A DNA stretch of 64,000 nt from Nageia nagi (taxonomy: Eukaryota > Pinophyta), in contig JBITNC010000001.1 of assembly GCA_050084985.1 (NCBI GenBank), positions 122,512,001 to 122,576,000 on the forward strand, read 5' to 3'. A program made the position numbers and the translations under genes. Positions 1 to 12,339 of this stretch are shown here, one piece after another. Numbering within the stretch: the stretch's first letter is position 1; each line of letters begins with the position of its first letter. Under the pieces are notes generated by a model. It searched no databases, was not told where the DNA came from, and was given only the letters and a program-made list of their open reading frames with translations.

Positions 1-1190
1 AATGGCCTGGCTCACATGGTCCTCTATAGATAAAGACATTTTCCTTCTTCTCATTTCATAACATGAGATCTCCTGATCCCTTTGTGTCTACTCCAATGGC
101 CATGCATTTCTCCTTGGTGGAGATGTGAGCCTTCCTTGGCTCCCATTCATTTTACTTGTTGGCACAATTTGTTGCTGGGGTGGCTGGGTCCTTCCTTGAT
201 TGCTCTTTCCTTAGATTAGACTGGTTGATTCAAGTGCTATGGCCCTTCTAATTACCTCATCAAGATCATTTGGCTCAAATGCTTTAATATATGCTCTAAT
301 ATTTTCATTCAAACCCTCCATGAACATAGCCATCCTTCTAACTTCTGACAGATCTAAAACCATAACAAAAACATTCATAAACTCATCTACATATTCTTTA
401 ACTATACCTTTATGTTGGATCTTAGTGAGCTCATGGAAGTAACTTTCTTTAGTCTTCTTTTCAAAACATTCCAGTAACCTTTGGCAAAATTCATCAAAAG
501 TTGAGATCTGGTCATGCCCTAACATTTTCAATCCATGGTGCCACCACTCATAGGCTCTCCCTTCAGGGAGAGTGTGGCAAAATGTATGGCCTCATCTTCT
601 ACCATGGAATTGAAAGATAGGTACATTTGGAGCTAGTGAATCCATTCTCTTACCAAGATCCCTGCACCTCCATCAAATTTCTCCAATTAGATCTTCTGTA
701 ATGGATCCTTAAAGATAGGTGGGTGTCCTCCTTGTCCTCCCTCCAATTGTCCATGAAATTCTTAGAAAGATATGATGTTTCTATACTCTACTAGTTTGGC
801 CATGTACTCATCGAAAAATTGGTCGAGCCTCTCTCGATGTCTTCAATAGATCTCCTTAAATCTTCCTCTTTTCTGAAAAGAGGCTTAGGTGGAATAGGTA
901 CAGACTTTTGGTAATGAGATCTAGCCCCAAATGAGCTCTCTCCTTGGCTATTTCTATTCGCCCAGCTAGGTGGTGGAGTCTGGTTCCCTCTTTGGGACAT
1001 GAGTATCTGCAATTGCTTTGTCATCTTCCTTAATGCATCTAGGATGGCTATGTTGGAATCACCATGTTCCCTTGTCTGACTTCCTCCCACTCTTTAGATC
1101 CCTCTAGATCTATTACGTCTCTCTTCTTCAAGCTCAGCTGGTAATCAGATCACTTCTTCCTCTTAAGTAGTAATTATGGATCTTTGGCAG
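1..1190 (-). pseudogene. Decayed gag of a Ty3/gypsy-like LTR retrotransposon
   Basis: Read on the minus strand from the primer site downwards, two open segments are visible. Segment 791-1090 is a hydrophilic Gag N-terminus. Segment 211-531 is the capsid-like retrotransposon gag domain, with the pattern ISTFDEFCQRLLECFEKK followed by YVDEFMNVFV and the conserved MAMFMEGL. Stop codons and frame changes lie between them (about 540-790), so no intact protein is made. Towards position 1 the frame continues into a linker, and protease/pol would lie beyond the window edge. The family assignment rests on the gag pattern and the adjacent tRNA-Met primer site; the lineage cannot be fixed without pol. 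Confidence 0.75.
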
Positions 1191-1221
1191 CATGAGCTAA
1201 TATAGGTTGATAGGAAAACTA

Positions 1222-1233
1222 GCTTTGATACCA
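1222..1233 (-). promoter_or_regulatory. Primer binding site, initiator tRNA-Met type
   Basis: On the minus strand this reads TGGTATCAAAGC, one base from the common plant primer site TGGTATCAGAGC complementary to tRNA-iMet. It lies one base inside the LTR end at 1235, the expected spacing, and so fixes the element as minus-strand. Confidence 0.8.
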
Positions 1234-1234
1234 C

Positions 1235-2363
1235 TGTAATATCCCCAAAACTCACAAAATGTGATTTTTGTTAAAGTGTAATATTCCAAAGTTGAAATAT
1301 CACTACTTAGGAATTTATATATATTTTTATATTTTTTCTATCTAGCTCAATTCAAATCAAATCTACAAATTGAATAAGAAATAGAGCTAGAAATGTATTT
1401 TATTCTTCAAGAGCTGGGACATCCCAAATGGACAAGTACAATACTTAAGAAAAAATACCCAAATGCTCAAGAAGGGGGATGTTTGCCCTCACAAGGTAGA
1501 TTTGGATGATCTAGCCCTACAAGTTCTTCAATCTCTTCTCCCCAATGCTAGATGAGCCTCCTCACACTGATTCGACTGGTTTGGATCTAGGATGTGCCTC
1601 CTCACACTGATTTGGTAGGTTAGATCTGGATCTAGAATATGGTTGCATTGGTTGGATCTAGATCTACCCCACTGGCTGGATCTAGATCTACCCCACTGGC
1701 TAGATCTGGATTAGGGATAGAATAGTTCCACCACACTAGCTCAAACTATTCCATAATCCACCTCACTAGCTCAAGCTACTCTAGCAACTCCACCTCACTG
1801 GCTCAAGCTACTATCCTAGCTTAGGCAAGAACTCCTCCACACTAGCTTGAGCTCTCCCACTAAGCTAGCTGAAAAGCTGCAACTCCACTAGCTACTAACC
1901 TCTGGAAAGAGATAAACTCTGATGATCTTAAAGCATGCTCGCAAATGATGCATCCCATCTCCTTTTATAATAAGATCTCTCATACCTTGGAATCACCCAA
2001 AGTGCAAGGTCCTTCTTCTGATGTCTTGGGATGATAAATTAAATCATCTAGGGACCTAGGAAGCCCAATGTCCCACAATGGTTACCTAGAGATGCCAAAT
2101 TATAAGATCAATGGCTCATAAATGCAACATCCCATTATGAGAGACTAATATTGCATTAATTACAAATAATTGAGCTAGATTAATTAAATAAAATCCAAGG
2201 GTGAGTGCCTCAAGGGTATCTTTAGCCTTGGTTATAGAAATAAATGCAAAATATTAATAAAATACTCCTAAATTAATTTATTTTTGGTTTCTTCTCCTTT
2301 GCCATGAATATCACACTCCAAGAGGAGAGAAAATGGATGTTTTATAAATTTGGGGACATTACA
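1235..2363 (-). repeat. 5' LTR of the minus-strand retrotransposon
   Basis: On the minus strand the segment begins TGTAATGTCCCC and ends GGGGATATTACA, a near-perfect terminal inverted repeat with canonical TG...CA ends. It is followed after one base by the primer site. Length is 1129 bp. The partner LTR would lie to the left, outside the window, so the target duplication cannot be tested. Confidence 0.8.
1550..1885. repeat. Short tandem repeats inside the LTR
   Basis: Three runs of degenerate tandem units follow one another. The first is two copies of a unit containing TGCCTCCTCACACTGATT (about 1550-1625). The second is two copies of a unit containing GGATCTAGATCTACCCCACT (about 1655-1700). 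The third is three or four copies around CTCACTAGCTCAAGCTACT (about 1730-1885). Such arrays are common in LTR U3 regions; a regulatory role is inference only. Confidence 0.65.
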
Positions 2364-3500
2364 AAGTAACTTGCATTCTCAAGATAAAACTTACAAGCTA
2401 CAAGCAACTCATAAATAAGATTAGTTAGATGCATCGTACAAACATTCATATCAATCATAAGATAAATGAACTAAGTAATACCATTCATAAATTGATCAAT
2501 GATATACTATAATTCATCACAAAGATGCCAAGCCAATACTTATAGTGATCTACTATATATTAGAAATATGTGTTGATTAAGAATAAAAAGATCATATGCA
2601 CATATGATTTACTCACATATGAATAACCAAATAATGCTAACAAATACATATTGATTCCTCACATAGTGATAACAAAAAGTAAAATGTACCATGAGTTATT
2701 CATATAGAGTGAACTAACCATGAAGATGTATATTGTGATTAATATTATATAGAAAAAATAGCCTCTTAGGAATAAAGTTGTCATCATAAACATGAATTCA
2801 ACCTTCACTCCCCCTTGAGGACAACTTCACTTCCATAAGAAATTTTCAAAGTGTTGACAACAAAGTTTCTAAAGTGGCTAATGAATAAATCAGGAGAGCC
2901 AAATTCAATTGAATAGAGTTGTAGTTATTCCATCAAGAATTTTTTCCCTAATATAACATTATTAGATTTGTCATACACTGTAATTCATCACTAAGATGTG
3001 AAACCCATACTTATAGTCACCAAAAAAAAAAGAATGTATAAACAAAGTATACACACCAAATAAAAGTTGAACAACTTTATTAAGAAGGAAGAAATTACAA
3101 TGGATTTAAAGAGAATTCAACATTTACTCTCTTTTTGAGAGAAACTTCACCAACCCAATAGACTTCCTAAGCTTACACAACTGAGATTTAGGAAGGGGAT
3201 TGGTGAATAAATCAATAGATTTTAGGATTGAATGAAAATATTACAAGTGTAAAAGACTATCTAAAACCTTTTTTCTAATGAAGTGGGCTTATATTTTTAC
3301 ATGTTTTTTTTTCTAATGGAAAATAAGATTCTTTACCAAAGTAATAGTTGACTAATTATTTGAAGAAATTGAGATGAAAGAACTTTCTCATACCTTATTT
3401 CTTTCAAAATATGCCTCAACCAAATGGTTTCCTAGGATGCAACTAACATTGCATGATATTTAACCTTAGTGGTGGAGAGAGCAGTAGTAGGCTACTTCTT
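2364..3500. other. Gene-free AT-rich stretch between two retroelements
   Basis: No open frame longer than a few tens of codons was seen. Two imperfect copies of a motif around TAATTCATCAC and ACTTATAGT occur near 2510 and 2990. This stretch might contain the decayed 3' LTR of the copia element to its right, but no clear LTR ends were found. Confidence 0.4.
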
Positions 3501-3506
3501 GTATGC

Positions 3507-3902
3507 CTAAGAGACAACACATAAACCAATGCTAAACACATAAGCAAATGTTGACTTTCTATCATTTATATCTCTTCCATAGTCAGAACTAGAGAATCCT
3601 AAGAGAATAAATGAGAAAAACTTATCATACTTGAGAGTAAGATCCTTAGTACCCATAACATACTTCAAAATATTATTAACATCATAAAAGTGCTCAACAT
3701 ATGACTTTTGAATAAAGCTAGCCATCAAATTCATGATAAAGGTAATATCTGGCCTAGAGATAGTCAAATAAAGAAGACTTCTAATTAGTTTCTTATAAGT
3801 TGTAGCATTTACCAATTGAGAATTGGAACTAAGAGAAAAATTAATTTTAGAAGATACTAGGATTAAAATAGGTTTGCATTCCTCCATTCCAAATTTTTGC
3901 AA
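3507..3902 (-). pseudogene. Copia RT C-terminus and RNase H
   Basis: An open segment of 131 codons carries the copia signature YKKLIRSLLYLTISRPDITF followed by a short LKYVMGTKDL block and RKSTFAYVFSIG. These are the conserved C-terminal RT and RNase H landmarks of Ty1/copia. The expected SDSDWAG motif reads SSSDYGRD, a decayed version. The frame ends at the stop at 3507, before the usual end of the domain. Confidence 0.85.
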
Positions 3903-4541
3903 GATATCTGATACATACTTGGATTAACTAAGATAAGTACAATCCTTGTATTGCTACACTTGCATTCCAAGTTATTAGTGCAATAGAATAAGGTCTATCA
4001 TTTCAAAAGTTACCTTAATTTTGGATATTTAGTCTTGTATGAGGACTATATTATTCTTTGTAATCAACAAATCATCCATATAGAGAAGTATCAAGATCAA
4101 ATTTTGTCCTTGGTTGAGCATATAAAGATCTAAGTTAGAGAAGCATTTAGCAAACCCAATATCTTTAAAGTATCATGAAATATTTTTGTACAAGGCCCTA
4201 GGTGCTTTCTTAAGTCCATAAAAGAACTTCTTTAACTTTCAAACAAGTGATTATTTTCCTTCCACAACAAACCCTTCTAGTTGGCTCATGTAGATTTCCA
4301 TATCTAAGTCACCATTGATAAAAGCACTCTTGACATCAAGTTGAAAAAATTTCCATCCATGAGTTGCTAAAAGAAAAAAGATTACCCTAACAATAAACAT
4401 CTTTTCTATTGGAGAAAAGGTTTTCTCATAATCAACTTCATATTTTTGAATGAACCCCTTAGTTACCAACCTTACTTTGTACTTCTCAATCTCTCCAACT
4501 AAATTGTATTTGACTTTATAAATCCATTTATTATTAATCAT
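3903..4541 (-). pseudogene. Copia reverse transcriptase
   Basis: The best open part is 4251-4541, with NNKWIYKVKYN, YKVRLVTKGFIQ, DYEKTFSPIEKM and FFQLDVKSAFINGDLD, the classic copia RT N-terminal blocks. The polymerase YxDD motif is visible as YMDDLL at about 4071-4082 in a separate frame. Premature stops separate the blocks, so the enzyme is dead. Confidence 0.85.
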
Positions 4542-5240
4542 ATTTTGTTCATTGGAATAAGGAACTAAATCTTAAGTTTGATTTTTTATTAGAGCCTCAT
4601 ACTTCACATTCATTGCATTCACATAAAAATCATGCTTTGAAGCTTCTTTGAATGATTAGGGCTCATTCTTACTATCAATTTTAGAAAATAAGGATTTATT
4701 AATGGTCATAATTCTATTTATTCTTTATGTTGGAGAGTTTTATTCTATTGGTGACATATCCACATTAACATCCACTTAGTTAGGTGAAATAAAAGAAACA
4801 TCACTCTCATCAAGGTTCTCACATGAAGCAAACTCTACAGGAAGTTCATTGAAATTTACATTTCTAGACATAAAGATTGCTTTTAAGGAAGGTTGGTATA
4901 GCTTCTAGCTTTTATGCTAATTTTTATATCCCATAAAGATACACTTTTTAGATCTCTTATCTAGCTTCTTCTTTTTCTCAAGAACAATAAAGGTATAGGC
5001 ATCATGGCCAAAGACCTTAAAGTGAGAGATGTTAGGTTTCTTTCATGTCCATGTCTCATATAGAGTTTTACCTTCAACTACTTTCATAGAACACCTATTT
5101 AATATGTAGATTACAATATTTTTAGCTTCACTTGATAAGAAGTTAGGAAGATCTCCTAACATATATATTGCCATTTATTGAATGGTTCTATTCTTCTTTT
5201 TGGCTAAACCATTTAGTTGAGAAGTGTAAGGGATAGTAAA

Positions 5241-5507
5241 CTACCTCTTGATTCCATAATTGATATAAAAATCATTGAATTTATTATTATTATACTCATT
5301 TCCATTATCAGATCTCAACATCTTGATTTTGAATCTAGACTGATTTTCTACCAAAGCTTTGAAATCTTTTAACCTATTAAAGGTTTTATCCTTGTACTCT
5401 ATAAGATAACCAAATATTATCTTACTAAATTCATTGATAAAGGTTAAGACATAAGATGCTCCCACAAGCAAATTAGTTGGAAAAGGACCCATCAATTCTG
5501 TATGCAC
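5241..5507 (-). pseudogene. Copia integrase core
   Basis: An 88-codon open segment contains HTELMGPFPT (DLxGP-like start of the catalytic core), YVLTFINEFSK and KMLRSDNGNEYNNNKF. The last matches the copia LRSDNGGEY motif with the second catalytic Asp retained. Stops on both sides cut it from the zinc-binding and C-terminal parts. Confidence 0.85.
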
Positions 5508-5644
5508 AAGCTGAAGAGGTTGAGTTGCTCTAGTTGCCTTATCTTTTGGAAACTTTTACTAGTTCATTTTAACTAGAATACACTTCTTACAAAGACCAAT
5601 TATGAATGATATTGTATAAAAACCTTTTGCAAGTTCATGATCTT

Positions 5645-5881
5645 TCATAACTTGATTGTTCTTATGGTTAGGTGGCCTAATTGATGGTGCCAAATATTAC
5701 CTCTAGAGTAAACATTAGTTTGAAAGCACATCTTTGTTGGAGAGTGATCCACAATGTAAAGGTCATCTTTCACTAAACCTTTCACCAAAGTGGAAAGACC
5801 CTTTTTCATAAATAAAGAGTGTGAGTTAAACTCAAAGGAGTAACCCTTTCTTGCAACCTGAATTATAGAAAGAAAATTCAT
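5645..5881 (-). pseudogene. Copia gag-pre-integrase domain
   Basis: The segment ends in WHHQLGHLTIRTIKL, the HHCC-zinc/gag-pre-integrase landmark (WH.RLGH) found just before copia integrase. Upstream blocks DLYIVD and IWHHQ are in the usual order. The only surviving open portion is 78 codons. Confidence 0.8.
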
Positions 5882-5923
5882 AGTGAGTTTAGGAACATAA
5901 AATATATTTTCAAAAATATTTAC

Positions 5924-7009
5924 TTATAACAACACTCTTTCAATACCTTGAACATTAAGGAATGAACTATCACCTATCACAAGTGCATCATTTTTTATAC
6001 TTATGAAAGTTTTCAAACTTATCTTTTTCAAAACATATGTGATTAGTGCATTTAGAATCAATAATCCAATCATTTGACAAAGTACAAAACTAGAAGTAAA
6101 AGGTAGCAACATAAGTAGAATTCTTGTTCTTGTTCTTATTATTAGATTTGTTAGATTTTTTAGATATTTTTTTTACATTAATCTTTCTTTTTCCTGTAGT
6201 AATTAGGTTTCTTATGACCATAGATGTCATAGAAATTACAATTTCTATCAAATTTATCTTTGGTTTTCTTTGACTTATCATGATCATAATTCTTCTTATA
6301 TGCACATTTCTTAAAGTTCTTCTTAGGATCATAAGAACCCTCCTTTTAGTTATGATTCTTCCTTTTGAAATGAGGTTTCATTGGACCAAGTGCCATAAAA
6401 GCTCCTTAGGAGTGGTGATCAACACTTTATTATTAACTGTTTTCTCATACTTCAAAAGAAGCCTTGATAAAATTTTCAAGAACACTTCTTTTTCATCATC
6501 AAGCTTAGTTTCAATTACAATCATAAAGAGACTAAATTTAAAAGAGAGGCTTTGAAGGATGATGGAAGTCAAAAGCTTATCGTTGATTCAATTGCAACCA
6601 CACCCCATAAGCTAGGTTTTAAGATCAACAACCTTATTCAAATATATAGCCACACTTTCATTTTTTTCTTGACATGATTGAAGCAACTTCTGAAGAATGG
6701 TAAACCTCCTAGAAAATTTTGTGCCAAGGTAGATACTCTTTAGTTATCCCAAGCTTTCTTTGCAGTGTTTGAAGAAAATATCATGAGAAGAATCTCATTT
6801 GAAATTGTACAAAAGATTATAGAAGTTACCAAATCATTATTAGTATTATAAGCTTCAAGTTCCTTCTCCCTTGATAGAGCAACTTGGTTTTCATTGGCAA
6901 TCATTCAAAGTTTTCATATTTGAAGTTCTGCCATCATCCTAGGTTTCTAAATACCATAGTTGGAAATATCCAAGATATGCTTAGGTGTAAAAGAGTCTCT
7001 CATTGATAC
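5924..7009 (-). pseudogene. Copia protease/gag remnants
   Basis: A likely gag start is the ATG at about 7009, giving MRDSFTPKHILDISNYGI before a stop. Around 6200-6260 a decayed zinc knuckle is readable (NCNFYDIYGHKKPNYYRKK), with two of its cysteines replaced by aromatic residues. Several short frames (5924-6112, 6090-6332, 6378-6572) tile the rest. No protease active site could be read with confidence. Confidence 0.65.
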
Positions 7010-8480
7010 AAAATAATATGAAGGAGATAAATAAAGTAAGCATATTGCTAAATTTAAAATAATTATCATACAAATACATGTTTGAACTAATCAACAAATC
7101 AAATGCTTAATTGTTAACAAGAATAATAATCATACATCCAACATATTCATACACTAAGAATAACTAAAAAAAGGGAAAAATTGAGGCTTATTTTATTATC
7201 TAAAATTAGACCTTTACTCAAATGCCTACAAGGATATTAGGTCTTACCAATCCTTAACTAGTTTCCCTTGGGCAATGATATACTCTCTCAAGGAGAAGTA
7301 TGAGCTATTTTTTAAGGTTGTGATGTATGTTGGATTGACTAAATTAATTAGATTGATTAACTTTTTAGTTTTCCTTTTAGGTTATCAGGATAATCCTTAA
7401 ATAGATGGGCATACATGTGGTATCACTACACACATGCTTGTCCATGTATATGGAGTTAAATCTAGACCAATAGAGAACTTAGGGGTAATTAATAAGTACA
7501 AACTTTTACCACTTAGATCATCATATTAAAAAGCTCCAATATGCCTTATCCTTACCTCATGGCTCCCTAAACAAGTCATGTTGTAAAAAAACATATGGAT
7601 GTATTCATTTTAGGGGAAGCATTTTTCAATGTTTACGTAATTTACATATAAATTAAAATGCAAAATAAATAAATTGCTCTAAAAATAAAAGTACATTCCA
7701 CATCATCCATAAAGTATGAACCAAAAATTTCAATCAATTTTGTCACAACCCTTAATGGATCTTTTACAAAGGTTTATTAGTTTTAAATAACAACAAATAA
7801 GCCTAAGAGTCCAATGGGTTTTGTTACAACCCCTAATGGATCTCTATACAAAGGTTCATTATTTAAAAATTGAGGAATTCTTCCCCTTGTTACTTAAAAA
7901 ATGGACTTAAATAATTCTTTATTTGTAATTTAACATAACATTCATAAGCAACTATTTAAGTGAACTTTGATCCAACCATATGTATAAGGTAAAAATAATA
8001 AACCATGCACTAAATTTTTTTTATCCATTTAGCAATATGCATTAGGACAAAATAATGGAAAAAAATTATCTAACCACATGTGTGCTATAAACATGCATTA
8101 AGATAAAATAACATTAATTCATATATATATTAAATAATCCATACATACTTAGCATTAATCTATGCATAATTAATTAATATTAATCCATGCATTTAACATT
8201 AATCTATGCATGCATAATTAATTCCCCACTTTTATCTTAAAGACATTCTAAAAAAAATTCCTTAAAGTAACTTGCACTTAAGGAAAAAATAAATAAAGAA
8301 ACTAGACTAAAAATGCTAAAAAATAGCTTAACTTAAAAAAATCCTTTATAATAAAAATAATATTAATACTATATATAAAAAATATATATATATATATATA
8401 TTTTATTCAACAAGATTCCCTTTTTTTTAAAAAAAATGCAACTAAAAAAACTACTCCCCTCATTTTTATTTTTTGGATGA
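7010..8480. other. AT-rich stretch without genes
   Basis: No coding signal seen. It contains an imperfect direct duplication with period about 81 bp (TGTCACAACC at 7741 and TGTTACAACC at 7822) and a short TA dinucleotide run at about 8378-8401. The 5' LTR of the copia element should lie here but no convincing TG...CA ends or primer site were found. Confidence 0.4.
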
Positions 8481-9540
8481 AAAAGAATTTTTATATTACT
8501 AAAACAATTTTCATACAAAAGAGGATGGGTGGAAGTAAGAACATCCCATGGAAAACCACAACCACAATCTAACTACAAGGAGTTAAGTACAAAACCCTCA
8601 TAGGGTGAGAAGTGCACCAAAAAAGAATAGATGCAACTACCAATCAAAAATCTCATAATTCACAATCACCAACTAAAAGAACCACAACCATAAAAGCTTA
8701 ACATCCATCAACATAAAACACCACCTTAATCATGAGAGGAAGGTAGGCGGAAGTTGTCAATAAATTACATATGATCCCACCCACCACCTTCAGCAAAAGC
8801 CATATTCCATCCATCATTGCAAGTATTATGGTTGGCATTGGCACACATCAATATCCTTATCTTGCAAAGGAGAGGGATTTAAGACATCTCCCCATCCAAC
8901 AACCAGGGTAGAATTTTTCAATGAAACATCCCACCTGCTCTAAGAATGAGAGATATAGACCTCTCCAAGCCATATGCACTTAGGGTTAGGCAAAGACTAT
9001 GATAAGTGACAAAATGAGTTTAAGGGAGTGACATTAGGAGACACTCATTATAACGAAGTTGAGGTGTGACTACAAGATTAACAATGAGGAACTCCATGAA
9101 AACATGTTCGATGAGGAGGAACATCATTAGGAGGGACATGACTAAGAGTGAAAGGAGCATTCCCTTAGTGGTCCAGCAAATTACATATGTGTTGAACATT
9201 CACATGAACTTTGTTAACCTAAACTATAATTTGCAACTAGCAATAATAGAAAATACATATTTATCATCTAAAGAGAAGGTGGTCAAAGGCACTTCTCAAC
9301 CAAAGATAATATTATTTTGGGTTTTCTAGAGATGATAGAGAATACTATATAGAGAATACTATATCTGAAAATATGCCAGACTTCATATAAGGGCTCTAAA
9401 AAGAGAAAAGAATCCTTGAGAATGGTATGAACCCAAGAGCAAGGAGATAACAAAAAATAGATTAAAAAATGAAAGAATCCACTCCCAAGCCTGTTGACCT
9501 TAGAACATGACAAAAAAATTAAGAAATGATAGAAAAATAA
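8481..9540. other. Gene-free stretch with short unsupported frames
   Basis: Open frames at 9066-9329 (plus) and 9283-9513 (minus) have no recognisable motif. No repeat or RNA gene was recognised. Confidence 0.35.
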
Positions 9541-10230
9541 GAACTACTTTTTTATATATATTATATATATATATAATAATATATATATATAATATAAAAA
9601 CTTATTAATAAAACTTATCTATTTTTTTAAATATGTATATAGAAATATATATTTATATTTATATATATTATAAACATAAATATATATATAATTTTTTTTC
9701 TTTTTTTTTAATATAAAAAATTTTAAATAAAAAAGTTTAAATATATTAAAAAGATAATTTTTTTAATTAAAAAAATAGATTTAAAAAATTAAAAAAACTT
9801 TTTTTTAATTAAAAAAAAGAATTTTTAATATGAAAAGATAGAGTTTTTTTTTTTTTAAATAAAACCAAATTTTTATTTTTATAAACAAAAATATAAAAAA
9901 TGCAGTTTTACATAAACTATAAAAATCACATATTTACAAAAACTATAAAATACACTATTTTTTTTACAATATATATATGCATTTTATTTACATACATATT
10001 AGTATTGTACATTTTATTTTTTTTGCAAAAATAACATTATAGTTAAAAAAAATTGCAAAAATGTTTTTTACTCAATCCTACACTAAGTAGAAATTTATGA
10101 TTTTAAGCTGTAATAACTTATTATTGCTAAATTTAAGCAAATTTACTCAAAATTTACATATTATTGCTACACATTAGGTAATTTACTTAAAAAATTACAA
10201 CTAAAACAATACATAACAATAACATTAGAT
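9541..10230. repeat. Low-complexity A/T tract
   Basis: Long runs of TATATA, poly-A and poly-T with almost no G or C continue for about 700 bp. No coding capacity. Probably slippage-prone simple sequence. Confidence 0.7.
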
Positions 10231-11530
10231 TAAAATATCATGTTACTATAACATCGATGTATTATCTACTTTAATCAAATATTGCTAAACTTAAACTTGA
10301 TAATCAAGAAATCAAAATGGTTAGTAATAAAACAAAATTTGATAATAAACAAGGTAGGAGAGAAATTATACCTTCAAGCCCTTTTTTACATTAACAAAGT
10401 AGATGGAGAAAGAATAAGAACGACCTTCAAAGATGTTGAAGAAGAGTCTCCAAGAAAAGCGCATATACCACTTGAAGAAATTAACCTTTTCTAAGTTAAC
10501 TTCTAATCTTCCAAGATTTTAAGAAGGCACTTTCTACATAAACACAATGCATAATAACTCAAACCAATCTCACAAATAACATAAGATATAAAGTGGTTCC
10601 TCCCTTCTTAGGAGTACATCCACTAACCAAGATCTTATTCTCAATGACCTCTCTTACAAAATCTCTTCTCTCTCTCAAACTCTAAATCTATAGGGAAGCT
10701 TCCATTCCAATTATGTAATTAGAGAAGGGAAGGGTTCTTCTCTTTTTATGAGAAGAAACCCAGTCTAAGTTTAACCCAGTTTCTATTTTTAATCCTTTAC
10801 CTATTTTTAATCATATTCATTATTTATTCCTTCAATACTTTAAGGTATCTAAAGATACTTTAAATATTAAATGAATTTACATTAAGGAGAAATATTAAAC
10901 AATATTACATTACAAATTCTAACACCAACATTAAGGTATTCTAATCTTTTACATATTTTTAATTATATTTCTATTTTTATTCCCTTAATACTTTAAGGTA
11001 TTTAAAGATTGTATCTCTTAAACACTATCTATCAAGGATCTATTATACTTGTATGCATGATAAATTATCTTTCATTTTATTTTCATGTCATATAAGATAA
11101 AAAAAACACCAACGTTATTGTTTAATAAGTTCATGGACATTATTCATATGATAAATTTAAGTGGTTAGATTCAAAAAATAATTCATGAAGGTATTAAAGT
11201 TATAGATTTGAACACTGTTCATTGTTTGCAAATTGTTACAATTCACAAGCTTTCAAAAAATACTAATTAAAATGGTGCTAGATCATCTTTTTAATAATAT
11301 ATTTTATTAAATGAGTTATTTATTTACTTTCTTTTTTTGTTGAAGTTTGTACCGTGATATAGGACACCATGAACTCTTAAGCTTAGAGTCGTGACTAAGG
11401 GGCATCTACATCGTTAAAATCCATCGAGGGCACGATCCCTGCCTCATCTGTACTTATCATCAACTCAATAGAATTTTAGGTATGTTTTAACTTTTAAAAG
11501 TAAAGAGTTTTGAACTTGGACCTCTTGTAT
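10231..11530. other. AT-rich intergenic stretch
   Basis: One plus-strand open frame (10282-10494) has no recognisable domain. An imperfect duplication of a segment around TACTTTAAGGTATCTAAAGAT and ATCTTTTACATATTTTTAAT occurs near 10795-10865 and 10940-11005. Nothing else identified. Confidence 0.35.
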
Positions 11531-11590
11531 TTGAGAGCTTTGAACTACCCACCTCTCCAACCACCCTATTTGTCAATTCGTTTTACTTCA
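11530..11590 (-). repeat. Possible tRNA-derived (SINE-like) fragment
   Basis: On the minus strand the segment reads GGTTGGAGAGGTGGGTAG followed about 30 bp later by AGGTCCAAGTTC. These resemble pol III A and B boxes at roughly tRNA spacing. The match is weak and no cloverleaf was folded, so this is a low-confidence call. Confidence 0.25.
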
Positions 11591-11859
11591 TTTTTTCTCA
11601 TGTTACAATTATAAAAATTATTATGCATGTGAGCTTCCTTCAAACAATAAATTATTTAAGAATAAGCTTGATTATTTGGTACATCTTGATTTGATATACA
11701 AAAGAGAGAAAATTAATCTATAAAATAAGAATAATATATAATATTAATAGCAAGTGTAAATCTATAAAAAGAAATCCAATAATATAAGTTATATTAATAA
11801 TTTAAATATGGAAAATTGGGAATATCTATTTGTTGAATTTTTTTTTTTAATAGTTCTAC

Positions 11860-12299
11860 GTCACCCTTAAATAAACATTTTCCCCAAAACTATATAAACT
11901 ACCAGCCAATGCTTACCTAATGAGGAGGCCCATGAGGCTGCAGACACCTCATTATTAGTTGTATAATCAAAATACTCGGAATGAATATGCCATGCAACAC
12001 CACCTTCGGAACTCTGACCAAGTACATGAACTGTTTGAGATTCCTTCCACCACATCAGCTTACTCACTAGAATCCCAATTCTCAATTCGCTGTATTTGCG
12101 GCCTCAATCCCGCAGTGTTACAAGTATGACATTTCTGGAAAACCACTATGAGAGGTGTAAAACGAAAAATGCAGACCACCTTGTTAACTGTACTTGTATT
12201 CATAATTAAAGGGGGGAGAAGTATTGATTTGAGCTGCTGAGGAATTGATTTAAAACCATCTTTTAAGTGCAGCCAAAGTCGATAATTGAAGCAACAAAA
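11860..12299 (+). promoter_or_regulatory. Putative AUG1 upstream region and 5' UTR
   Basis: The 440 bp before the AUG1 start codon are less AT-rich than the flanking DNA. A TATA-box-like TATATAAA lies at 11891-11898, with a CCAAT about 8 bp after it. No transcription start can be set from sequence. If that TATA box is used, the 5' UTR would be about 350-400 nt. Confidence 0.3.
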
Positions 12300-12339
12300 A
12301 TGGCAGAGACCTCTGAATTGCGACGACCCTCAACCACAG
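12300..12339 (+). CDS. AUG1: AUG1 exon 1 (coding part)
   Basis: Encodes MAETSELRRPSTT plus one base of the next codon. The donor is CAG|GTATAT. Phase fits exon 2, giving Asp at the junction. This exon is inferred from the frame-compatible ATG and donor; an alternative exon 1 elsewhere in the long intron remains possible. Confidence 0.65.

Larger units (their letters stand above)
3507..7009 (-). mobile_element. Decayed Ty1/copia retrotransposon, gag-pol region
   Basis: Reading from about 7009 down to 3507 on the minus strand, the order is gag, zinc-knuckle region, gag-pre-integrase, integrase, reverse transcriptase and RNase H. Integrase before reverse transcriptase is diagnostic of Ty1/copia. 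Every domain is broken by stops or frameshifts. LTRs were not identified on either side. The interior boundaries are domain-based, so the true element is longer than stated. Confidence 0.85.

Noticed and set aside
11867-12085. 72-codon minus-strand open frame upstream of AUG1
   Set aside because: No motif, no neighbouring exon on that strand, and it overlaps the likely AUG1 promoter/5' UTR.
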